Shown: positions 33,792 through 43,829 of the stretch, in pieces | Numbering within the stretch: position 1 is the stretch's first letter | Layout of the letters: the number at the start of each line of letters is the position of its first letter | NCBI GenBank assembly: GCA_905221605.1 | Contig: CAJNDS010002230.1 | Span: forward strand, 135,001-199,000 | Source of the DNA: Symbiodinium natans | Taxonomy: Eukaryota > Sar > Dinophyceae > Suessiales > Symbiodiniaceae | DNA length: 64,000 bases | Direction of reading: 5' to 3' | Program-made: the position numbers and the translations under genes | Notes under the pieces: model-generated | Databases searched by the model: none | What the model saw: the letters and a program-made list of their open reading frames with translations, nothing else | Told to the model about the DNA's origin: nothing

Positions 33792-36540
33792 TTAAAGGGG
33801 GGGGGCGGGTCCGGGCCTCAGATCATCCGATATCCTCAAGGATGCCGCACGCAGAAACGATCTTTCCAGGGCTTTGTGGTCTCTCCGAAGAAGATCCTGC
33901 TTTGAACCAACACACCGGCTGCAGAACGCGTAGTACGGCACCGTCTTCAGGAACTTCAACGCTATGGACCTGGCCGAGGCGTTGTGCAGCAAGCACTCCC
34001 TGCTGATGATCCGGGGCCGAACTCTTTGATACAGAGTCCGATCCGCACGCTCTGGCACATACCTCCTCTTCTGGAGCAGAGTGCCCATGTACTCGATGTA
34101 CTCAAGTGCCATCGAGAAGTTGTAGCACTTAAGCCTGCCCTTAGGGAACAGCGTTGAAGAATTCAGCTTCTCGGTAATCTTGCCCTTCAAGCCCTTGATG
34201 CAAGCATTAAGCTGGCGTGCCAAGTCGCTACGGCAGTGTAAGACTTGCCTGTTGCGCTGGCACATGGACAGCAAGTGCTCAAGAGGATCGCCACAAGGGA
34301 CGTGGAACTCGATCCTCCAGTCCCTGAACCTTTTCTGAACTTGGAGACCCGAGGGAAAATTTTATCACATTAGCTGCTTCTTAAGAATTGCGGTACCCTA
34401 AAATTCACATGTATTCCCAAGAATCTCGCTAAGGAACCTCTTCCAGTAGGGCCATTTCTTCTCCTGACCCACCCAGTCGCAGTCCTCGTAGCCGATCTCA
34501 TTCATCATCTGAACAGAAACTTGATGTCTGGAGTAGTTGCCATCAAGTAGGTTCATGGAATCTGTGAAATTACGACGACGCCGACGAGGAAGCTTGCGAC
34601 TAGTATTTCGCTGCTTGCCTGTGGCGTTCCTGCCACTTCCCTGCTTGGTACCTCGCTTCTGGGGCGCGACGTTCGCACCTCTTTGCCGCTCAAGCTCTTG
34701 CTCTTTGCGCCTGTCACGAAGTTTCTGGTTTACGACATCCCAAGGACTTCGCAACTCAGCTTCTCGCTTCTTGCGACCTTCACCCAGGCTCTTGCGCGTG
34801 AAGTTCCCTCGACTTCGCGACTCAGCACCTCGCTTGCTGCGCCCTTCATCGAGTTTCTCGCGCGTGAAATTGCCACGACTTTGCTCTTCAGCCCCTCGCT
34901 TCGCGCGACCTTCACCAAGTTGTCCGCGATTTTGCCAGTCAACATCTTGCTTCCTCCGCCCCAGCTTCTTGCGCCTTCCAGCGACTCGGATCAAGCCTTG
35001 GACCATTTGCAAAGCCCTGCTGCCGCTGGCACTTCTGCCTGGGGACCGTGCCCGGACACACCCTTTTCGGCTTGGTGGCGGTAGACCCTTCGTTATGTGA
35101 GACCCTCAAGCAACCCTCAACCCTAAACCCTAAACTCTAAAACCCTAGGGCAGCTTGGCTCCTGAGAAGCTCGAAGGGAATTCTGAAAGGGAAAATGTTA
35201 ACGAAAGTTCTATGAAAGGCAGCATGACAGGGATATTCCACAATAACGCTTCCACGAGATATCATGAGATATGGACGCAAGAGTAAGAGCACAATGCATT
35301 CGTCACAAGAAGAATGGCAAAACGCCATGGAAGTCTCTTGTGCGTTTGGGGCCTCTAAACTAGGGCCCCTTTCTGGGTCCTTGTACGGGTGCTGCACCCT
35401 AGGAACCGAAACAACCACTCTGAACCCCAAAAGCCTAAACCCCAAACCCCAAACCCTAAACCCTAAACCCTAAACCCTAAACCCTGAACCCCAAACCCTG
35501 TTGAGGAGGCCGCGAGAGTCGGTTCAGTAGCCTCAACCCTGATTTAAAGGGTAGGAAAACAGGCGCATACCGACACATATACATGTGCATATGTATATAT
35601 GTATATGTGTATCTATATATATATATATATGTATACATATATTACGGTTGATTCTCCAGCCAAGAGCATTTACGAAAAGAATTACTCCATAGGACTGGTC
35701 AGAAAGGACATTGAAAATGGCGAGCACGAACCTTTCGGAAGGGAAGCTAGGCAGTTCCGCAAGTGAGTTTGCGAGGGATGGGGAAGGTTCGGAAAACGGG
35801 CGAGCCTGCAGTGTGTTTTTGGACCTGAGAAGCCGGCCACCGTGAACCCCAAGAGTCTCCCAGGTGTAGGGTTTAGGCTGTAGGGTTTAGGGTTTAGGGT
35901 TTAGGGTTAGTTTAGGGTTTAGGGTTTAGGGTTTAGGGTTTAGGGTTTAGGGTTTAGGGTTTAGGGTTTAGGGAGTAGGGAGTAGGGTTTAGGATTAGGG
36001 TTTAGGGTTTAGGGTTTAGGGTTTAGGGTTCAGGGTTTAGGGTTCAGGGTTCACGGGTTCAGTGAAGAGGGCCCCACCCCAACACCCAAAGAATGATCCC
36101 GAACTTGGCTGAGGCCGGGAAACGTGTCTGTCAGGAGCACCCAGACAAAAGGTCCGACATCATTACAGTATCAAAGGGGATCCACATGCAAAAAAACAGT
36201 ACTCAACACCCTAAACCCTACACCCTAAACCCTAAACCCTAAACCCTAAACCCTAAACCCTAAACCCTAAGCCCTAAGCCCTAAGCCCTAAGCCCTAAGC
36301 CCTAAGCCCTAAACCCTAAACCCTAAACCCTATCCGGGCCTCTGTCGGAAAGATTTGCTAGGTGTCTTAGGTGAGCCTGATAGGCATCGTAGGAATAACC
36401 ATTCTGCCCACACACACGCTCGTAGCTCAAGGACAGCACTTCATTGACATATGAGCTCCCAGTTTCCTCCATGTGGACATGGGCGTACAGGACAAGCTCC
36501 TCCTGCGCAGTGCTTGGGGACATATTTCCGGCCCCCTCTT
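33792..36540 (-). CDS. Sulfotransferase-like module 2 (degenerate P-loop)
   Basis: Exons on minus: start within 36540-36323 (ends near 36360), then 35020-34398, then about 34335-33792. The first gives HVHMEETGSSYVNEVLSL and YSYDAYQAH, aligned with the nucleotide-binding loop of module 1 but with Glu-Glu where Ala-Lys is expected, so PAPS binding is doubtful. The second holds four copies of a basic 22-residue repeat (core GNFTREKLDEGRSKRGAE) and then MMNEIGYEDCDWVGQEKKW. The third has WRIEFHVPCGDPLEHLLSMC, then KCYNFSMALEYIEYMGTLLQ, RECLLHNASAR and YYAFCSRCVGSK. Each block has a matching block in module 1. Splice borders are approximate. Confidence 0.55.
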
Positions 36541-38061
36541 TCCAATCTTCGGATGTGGCCATCTGCGCAAGAAGAAGATCCCGCCGTGAACCGACGCACT
36601 GGTCGCAAAATGCGTAGTACGGCATCCTCTTCAAGTACCTGGAAAACGGCTGGGGTGCTGGGAGGTTCATCTTTGCTTGTTAACCAATGATAACTGTACT
36701 TATAACCCACTTATAAGCCCCTTAAGTGCCCTGATCTGGTTGTGATTTGGGTTACAAGTGCAGATATACTTGGTGAATAATTAAGGACCCTGAACCTCCC
36801 AGTAGTAGCCGCTTAACCCCCTGCCACCTCTGACCGACTTGACCGACTGCCACCTAGTACTACCCACCCTAAGCCCCTAGGTGCTTTGCCCCGAAACCCT
36901 AAACCCCAAACTCCAAACCCTAAACCCTAAACCGTAAACCCTAAACCCTAAACCCTAAACCCTAAACCTTTCGGGCTCAGTGCTTGGGATGGCGCTTGGG
37001 GATGGCTCGGCTAAAAAATTGAGGCGCTGTTCCGCCGCGAACCTGGCCGAGGCATTGTCCAGCAAGCACTCGCGGCTCGCATTCCGAGGCTTGTTTGTAG
37101 GACGATACACATACTTGGACAGGCGCTTCTTCTTCTGGAGAAGGGTGCTCATGTACCCGATGTACTCGGATGTCATCGAGTAGTTGTAACACTTGAATCT
37201 GGCATTGGGGAACTCATCCAAAGAAGTCAGGTTGTCGCTATACCTGTCTTTGTGTATGATGCAACGATCAAGCTGGTGCACCAAGTCGCCACTGCAGTTC
37301 AGGACTCGCCCTCCGTAGTTGCACATGGACAGCAAGTGATCAATAGGATCTCGACAAGGCAGGTGGAACTCAATCGTCCAGTTCTCAAGCTTCTTCCAAT
37401 ACCTATACTCCCCACAGAGCCATTGAAGAAACATCATGTGTACATATATGTACATATATTACCTTGAGTTACATGTTTACACACAAAAACACTCCTCAGG
37501 ACACCGTAGGTACCACCATTTCCTTTCCATGGACAGCCAGTCGCAGTCCTCGTAGCCAACCTCAGCTAAGATCCATGACGGCACCCTCTGCCGGTGAAAT
37601 CCCGGCGAGACTCGGCTGATGGAATCTCCTCTGATGCGTAGTGCCCAAGGAGATCAGGAAAACATTTCCTAGTTCATTCAGTATGAAAATAGCTTTGATG
37701 CAGGAGCCTTGTTAGCTCAAAGAAAGAAAATGTGCAACTCAAAATCTGGGTGTCTGTAAGCAACATAATTTGCGTACCGCCGATTGGCCTGATAGGCATC
37801 ATAGGAGTTGCCCTTCTCCCCACACGCACGCTCGTAATTCAACGCCAGAGCTCCATTGACATACGAGCCTCCCGTCTTGGCCATGTGTATATGGACATAC
37901 ACCATTGCTTCCTGCTCCTCCTCGGTAGACTCAGTGGGCTCAGTGGACTCAGTAGACTCAGCAGAGCTGTAAAGCTTCAGGCGCTCCGCAAGGGACCCTG
38001 AAACGCGGTCCATCAGTCTGCTCCCTGACCACAGCAGCACTGAGACCGGCGGAATCATCAA
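36541..38061 (-). CDS. Sulfotransferase-like module 1
   Basis: Exons on minus: 38061-about 37770, about 37625-37490, about 37440-36967, and the first part of 36670-36323. The first has VHIHMAKTGGSYVNGALALN, which matches the 5'-phosphosulfate-binding loop (PKTGG/S-type) of membrane sulfotransferases, then NYERACGEKGNSYDAYQAN. Next come EVGYEDCDWLSMERKWWY, then EFHLPCRDPIDHLLSMCN and KCYNYSMTSEYIGYMSTLLQ, and finally YYAFCDQCVGSRRDLLL. That last block is fused in one open frame to the start of module 2, so the two may form one two-domain protein. Transfer of sulfate to a glycan or protein in the Golgi is the family role; substrate unknown. Confidence 0.6.
36657..36801. mobile_element. Fold-back element family 3, copy c
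   Basis: Ends CTGGGAGGTTCA and TGAACCTCCCAG, with the same inner sequence AACCCACTTATAAGCCCC as copy a. Lies directly upstream of the sulfotransferase-like exon ending near 36670. Confidence 0.85.
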
Positions 38062-38069
38062 CCTTTGTT

Positions 38070-39920
38070 GCTTTAGGGTTCAGGGTTCAGGGCTTAGGAT
38101 TTCGGGCTTAGCGTTTAGGGTTTAGGGGAACTTCCGCTGATCCTTGAACTCCTTGAGGAACGCAAGGCACAAGGACCGAAACTTTCAGCCTAAAGGCTCA
38201 GGGCGCCCCGGGAGGTCACGGCGTCGGCGTATACCAAAAACACTAGACGTGGCACGCGCTTGTATCGTAACCCTAAACCCTTAAACCCTTAAACCCTTAA
38301 ACCCTTCAACCCTTCAACCCTTAAACCCTTAAACCCTTAGACCCTTAAACCCCTAAAACCCTAAACCCTTCTCTTGAGTACTGAGCCTACTGGCGTCCTG
38401 CCAAGGATATGGAAAAGCGGGCCTCCAGTGTGCTCATTTGGCGGTGTGCGATATTTGGGGAACCTTATTGGGGTCCCTATTCTAAAGGAATCCTATTACT
38501 TTGGGGTTCTATGTTAGGGGTCCCTATTCTACAGGAATCCTACTATTTTGGGGTTCTATGTAAGGGGGTCCCTTATGTTCGTAAACCCCCCTTTGATATC
38601 TTGCAGCATGGCTTGCAGCACAATGCATGAAGCAGCAAGCATATGTCCGAAGCACACACGAAAGTGGAAGGCTAAGCTTTTGTTGTGCGCCGTTTGAAAA
38701 AGTCTGCGTGCATGGCCTCGAAAGGTAACGACATAGAGAGGATTTGCATGGCTTCAAACCCGAACACTTCACGCCAAGATCAACCATGCGATCCCAGTGA
38801 CCAACAGAATCTCAGGATTCTAGCGCTTGCGTTTGAGTAGGGCTTTGCATTGTGCTGAGGATGCCGCAGTTGTTTTACACTCTCTTGCCTCGCCTAGATT
38901 GCATGTTTCACAGCCCATCCTACACCCTGAGCCTTTAAAACCCTAAACCCGCCCAGGGACACGCTGATAATCATGCAGCCCTGCCGAAAGTGGCAGGAGC
39001 AGACCATGGCTGGATTCGTCTCAGAACTTCGGACGAACTGGTTTGGTGTTTAGGGCTTAGGGTTTAAGGTTTAGAATTTAGGGTTTAGAGTTTAGGGTTT
39101 AGGGTTTAGGGTTTAGGGTTTAAGGTTTAGGGTTTAGGGTTTAGGGTTTAGGGTTTAGGGTTTAGGGTTTAAGGTTTAAGGTTTAGGGTTTAGGGTCAGG
39201 GTTGCGGGTTTAGGGTGGGTTTCCGATTTGGCCATAGCAAGGATTTCGGTGCTTATCGGAACTATACATTGCCCGTGACACGAAAAATTTCTAGTAGTTC
39301 ATGTTGTCATGAACAGTCACATGAAATAGGGAGTTTCAACAACTTGTACATCATCACGCCAAGCGCAAGTTGGCAAGAATGATGCAGCTACAGTGGAAGT
39401 ATACATCACCCCAATGTGGACACTCATGCAAAGACTTGCACGATCAGCAGAGAGACTACTCCCAACTCATAGGGTTTAGGGTTTAGGGTTTAGGGTTTAG
39501 GGTTTAGGGTTTAGGGTTTAGGGTTTAGGGTTTAGGGTTTAGGGACTCGAGCAACGCCGATAGGGGTCTTAGGAATCCTGAGAGTAAGTTCTGGGCTGAA
39601 CAAACGATCAGTGCCAAGCCCTGTTCGGAACTGCAACACCCCAGGTAGGGTTCAGGGTTTAGGTTTGGGGTGTAGGGCGTAGGCATCAGGCTTTAGGGAC
39701 GCTGTTGTGCATAGTTTGGGCAGTATGGACAGCGGGCCTGAGGAAAGAGCCCGGGTGAAACCTGGTAGCATCGAAGAGGCATCTCCCCAAGAGCGGGTAG
39801 GCCCATGAGGGTAAACCCTAAACCCTAAACCCTAAACCCTAAACCCTAAACCCTAAACCCTAAACCCTAAACCCTAAACCCTAAACCCTAAGCCCTAAAC
39901 CCTAAACCCTAAACCCACCC
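38070..39920. other. Repeat-rich non-coding region
   Basis: Holds TTTAGGG tracts (38070-38130, 39050-39215, 39470-39545), a CCCTTAAA variant array (38268-38352), two units of repeat family 4 (38455-38585) and the last CCCTAAA tract (39813-39920). No gene is supported. Confidence 0.6.
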
Positions 39921-39924
39921 GCCA

Positions 39925-41165
39925 CCCTACTCTCTTGTCTTTTGGGGTAGGTGGGCGCTGGTCGAGCGCTCAGTGAGGGAGCGTATACCCGTGTTGTCCG
40001 CGCACTCTGTTCGGTCCTGCATCGGAGGCCCCCCCGTGGCCCTTATTAGAGTCATTGAAGCTTGGGATCTAAGCACCAGACCGAGGTTGCCACCGTTAAA
40101 GCCCGCCTTCATTAGCAAGAGAATCTGCAAGCCATCGTGGATATCTGCATTGCAGCCATCCTTGATGCAAATATGGAGCGATACCAACTGCCTATCCGAC
40201 AGTCCAGTCCTCCCCCGAGTCAAAAGACTGTTGCAGCCCCCTAAAACGTCGTAGACGCTTAGGGCCTACAAAAACTGCCGGACGTGACCTTTCGAGCGGT
40301 AACCTTGCAGGGAATACGGTTGAACCTAAAGAAACCCTATTCCCTAACAGGTTACCACCCCAGAGGTCATGCCCGCCCAAAAATTGTATTGAGCATCAGG
40401 CGTTGTGGAAGTTTGGGCTCAAAGCTTCCACGTAACAGGTGGTGCACGACCGCTCCCATATGGGAAACATTTGGCAACACGTTGAGAAGTTGGCCGAGGA
40501 GGAGGCAGCCGAGGAGCCAAGAGGCGCTGGCTACGATAGTGGAGCGTGCCTGCACTGGCTGCCTTAGCTTCACACGCACGGTGCCGCCAAACGAATGGAG
40601 CAGACCTGGCGGCCAGGGCTTACCCGTCTATCCTTCAACTCCCACTGGCGCCCGGCACAGCTCTTGATGCAAGTCAAGGGGCACTGGCGGCCGTTGTTGG
40701 ACATCCTCCAGCCGTGGGCTCATCATCAACTGTACGTGTCTATGCAGCCGATCCCTGCCACAGAAGAGCGGTCCAAAGACGGTGGTTCGTCTCAATTCGG
40801 CATTAGTGAATGTGGCTTTTCCGCATTGCGGAGGTCCCTGCCCACTTTACCCCCAAACTGCTCCGGGCGACTGAGACGAATGATGCACTGTGTTCGGGCC
40901 ATTGCTGTGAAATCAGTTGTACGTTGTCGCAGTCTGGCCTTGCTCACAGGGGCTATTGTGGAGAATGTTGTCCTGCTCGGTTGGCCACTCAATTCGTGCG
41001 GTGCCCTGCACAAGGGCCCAGAGCCAGGATTGGTAGAACAAGGACAGCTTTTGCGCGGAGGCTGATTGGCCTTAAAGTGCGTGCAGGCTCCTTGATTGTG
41101 TTGCGCTGTATATGCGTGGCTCAATTTAAGCTCACTCTAACCCTGGCGGGAGTAAGCTAACGCAC
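39925..41165 (+). other. Unassigned region with overlapping plus-strand ORFs
   Basis: First sequence free of telomere-like repeats. Plus ORFs 40284-40667, 40595-41065 (156 residues) and 40810-41160 (116 residues) overlap in different frames, as in a frame-disrupted gene. Recurrent Trp-Arg-Pro (HWRP) words appear in 40595-41065. No family recognised. Confidence 0.3.
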
Positions 41166-41176
41166 GTAGCACCGAT

Positions 41177-41198
41177 AGCGGACTCATCCGAGTCCGCT
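41177..41198. other. Perfect 9-bp hairpin upstream of a plus ORF
   Basis: AGCGGACTC and GAGTCCGCT separated by ATCC, followed 22 bases later by an ATG. It could be a structured 5' leader or a transposon relic. Confidence 0.5.
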
Positions 41199-41218
41199 AG
41201 CTAGAAACTAGGCAAGCC

Positions 41219-41666
41219 ATGGCACTGACCATTGATCTTCCCCCGAGGGTGCTGCGGCAGTACCCAGGTGACGGGCGCGAGTCAAGTTCTCTGGCGCTCC
41301 GACCTTGGGGCGTGATGCGTGTGGAACTCGCCGCACAAAGGCGCCATTGCGATCAGATACCTCGATCATGATGACACGCCCCTGTCAGTCTGGCAACAGC
41401 TTGCCACGCAGACGGTGATGACAATGGCTGCTGTTCGCCGAAGTTGGCACTCCATGTTGCTTGCGGCTTTCCTGGGACAGTACTTTGCTGCATTGCCGGA
41501 CACGGTGGAACAGCTGCAAACGGCCGTGCAAGTTGTTTCCACTTGCACTTACAAGGTCTTCGTGGCTGGAGCGTGGCCACTTGCACGCCTGCCCTTCTGC
41601 GAGTTCGCTGCCAAATTGGAGAAAGCACAGTGGGGGACGGTGTGGCTACATGGACTTTTTGCCTAA
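41219..41666 (+). CDS. Hypothetical protein, probably frame-disrupted
   Basis: An ATG in good context opens MALTIDLPPRVLRQYPGDG and continues to a TGA at about 41371; an overlapping frame from 41319 continues to 41666 with coding-like sequence (DTVEQLQTAVQVVS). The two together read like one protein of about 145 residues with a frameshift. The downstream (CAA)n-containing frame 41732-42793 has a Cys-rich end but is not supported as a gene. Confidence 0.35.
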
Positions 41667-42009
41667 CGACAAAATGGAGGTGCGGCACTCTCCCGCTTTG
41701 TTTCACTCGGAAGCTGGAACCAATCTGAAGTTTGGCTCCTGAACCCCAAACTCTGAAACCCCAACACTTCCACTTTTACGACGACGAGACTTCGCCTGCG
41801 ACTACGACCAGTCTACGACTACCGCAACTACCACTACCAGTGTTACTGCTGCTGCTGCGACGAACACTTCTCTTGCTACTACTCCCTCCTGCAACTGCTA
41901 CGGTCTGCCAACCACGACCACGACACCACCACCACTACTTGGCGGACGACCACTCCTATAACGACGACTGCAACACCACTACAACTGCTACTTTGGCGAA
42001 CATCCACAA

Positions 42010-42375
<366 letters not shown>

Positions 42376-43829
42376 CATCACAACAACTTTGGATCCTCGG
42401 CAAGTCGGCTACTCTGTGTCCGCCTTGGGAGCTCCAGCAGTCTTTGCTAGTTCGTACTTCACGCCCCTCGGGGCTGCTGAAGATTGTTGTGCACAGCTAT
42501 GTTCGAGTATGTGGAATGCATCCGCCCCTCGGGGCTGCGATAGCGCTGTGCTGGCTGGGCACCCTACGACCGCTTCCTACTGGCTCACCTGCACCCGCGA
42601 CTGCTGCAGTGCCGGCTGGCCCCGATGTTGTGTTGCAGGCTATAGCTGTGCGCTAGCTGAGTTTGGTGTGATTAAGGCGGGCAAGGGTGATATAGAAGGT
42701 CTCACCCGCCTTTGTTATTTCACAGTCCGGCCTTTTGGACTTCGGGAGGATCGCTTCCTCCAGATTGCCAGGTCTCACTACCTGCTATACTGAATCTGCT
42801 TTGGCAGAGTACTTAAGGATATTCAGGAGGAAACCTCCTGACCTGATGCAATGAATCAATGAAGAAATTGAAGTTGGCACGGAGGCAGCCACCGATATCA
42901 AGTACTCAGCACTGCAAAAGAGTGAAAAGTAAGCGCGGCTACCCCGACACCCTACTGTGAGTCACTGCGTCCAGCACCCACGCACCAGCTGTTTAGCGAG
43001 CCGTACCTCTGGTGAGGCCGACACTCAGCGTTCCCGTCTAGTGACGTCTCACACAGGTAACGCTAAACAACTGGCAGAGGGCCGTAGGCAGAGCGCACCA
43101 AGGCGCCTTGCACGTTCCAAGTAGGATGCCCAAATTGGATGCAGGGAAGCTGAGTTTGCGAAGTCTGGCCTGGGACGCCTTGCGCGGCTCCTGGGGCCAG
43201 CGCTGCGACAGGGCAAAATTTCATACCTGGTCGAGAAAATGTGACCCCAACTGACCGAACTTAACCCACCAGGCTGGAGGAGGTCTCACATAGGTACGAG
43301 TACTTTGCGAAGAGGGAAGCACCTGACCTGGGACACCTTGCACGGCTCTCGGGGCCAGCGCTGCGACAAGGCAGGTTGCATCCGAAAAAGTGACTCTAAG
43401 TTGAACCCACCGTCCTTGAGGAGGCCTCACATGTTCGGGGGGGAATTTTGCTGGGGTCAAAGGAAGTGCGCACAGGGCTCTTACAGATGCTTCAGGTTCA
43501 GGGACAAAAATGGGTAAGCTTGGCCTTACGCTACAGCAGGCAGATCGGTCTACTGTAAGAAACACTACCGGGGAGGAAGCCTCCGGAGGAAACCTCCGCA
43601 TGTGAAGGTTCATGCAAGAGACTGTACTTTTTAGCACGAGATCATGGCTTTATTGCGCGCAGGGCAGCATTCATGCCGAGTTGCCTTAAGCAACAGCAGG
43701 CAGATAGGTCTTCTTTAAGAAGAACACTGCTGCGGAGGATGCCTCCGGAGGAAACCTCCGCATGCGTGCTTGGACTTGGCGGGTGCTGACAATTGGGCAA
43801 AGGCCTGCCTCATGGCTGCCTGGCTGAAT
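42376..43829 (-). other. 3' region of LINE copy 1 with hairpins
   Basis: No convincing ORF. It contains hairpins with paired GGAGG/CCTCC: 42827-42843 (CAGGAGGAAACCTCCTG), 43560-43592 and 43730-43764. The last two belong to a 70-bp direct duplication (43533-43602 and 43692-43764, each starting ACAGCAGGCAGAT). GAGGAGGTCTCACAT at 43274 and GAGGAGGCCTCACATG at 43413 resemble the cassette hairpin core but lack good arms. A direct repeat CGCCCCTCGGGGCTGC occurs at about 42461 and 42523. Confidence 0.6.

Larger units (their letters stand above)
181..39920. repeat. Interstitial telomere-like tracts (TTTAGGG/CCCTAAA), about 100 tracts
   Basis: Short arrays of the heptamer in both orientations with single-base variants. 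Main TTTAGGG tracts: 350-478, 760-916, 2028-2185, 3506-3597, 4561-4692, 5141-5500, 5857-6090, 6803-6930, 8131-8252, 8711-8815, 9798-9995, 11300-11440, 11620-11715, 12640-12875, 13881-13933, 14365-14515, 17219-17270, 21850-21915, 23484-23592, 24118-24256, 24590-24785, 25267-25348, 26415-26505, 30059-30182, 30660-30830, 31650-31730, 33465-33560, 35865-36060, 39050-39215, 39470-39545. Main CCCTAAA tracts: 181-251, 533-640, 1823-1867, 2706-2846, 3711-3880, 4402-4460, 5655-5731, 6598-6703, 7206-7332, 10900-11000, 12476-12515, 13203-13257, 14820-14852, 15861-15917, 16830-17127, 19579-19655, 22528-22600, 23020-23140, 23930-24018, 25050-25128, 26223-26275, 27220-27276, 29795-29935, 30917-31005, 31130-31230, 35420-35500, 36210-36335, 36890-36970, 39813-39920. 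They sit in introns and spacers and are absent after 39.9 kb. Confidence 0.97.

Noticed and set aside
34537-35100. 187-residue plus ORF
   Set aside because: Antisense of the repeat-bearing sulfotransferase-like exon; the minus frame continues module homology.
181-39920. CRISPR-like or true chromosome-end telomere array
   Set aside because: Repeats are 7 bp, contiguous and in both orientations; unique sequence between tracts includes phased exons, so this is interstitial and neither a CRISPR nor a chromosome end.
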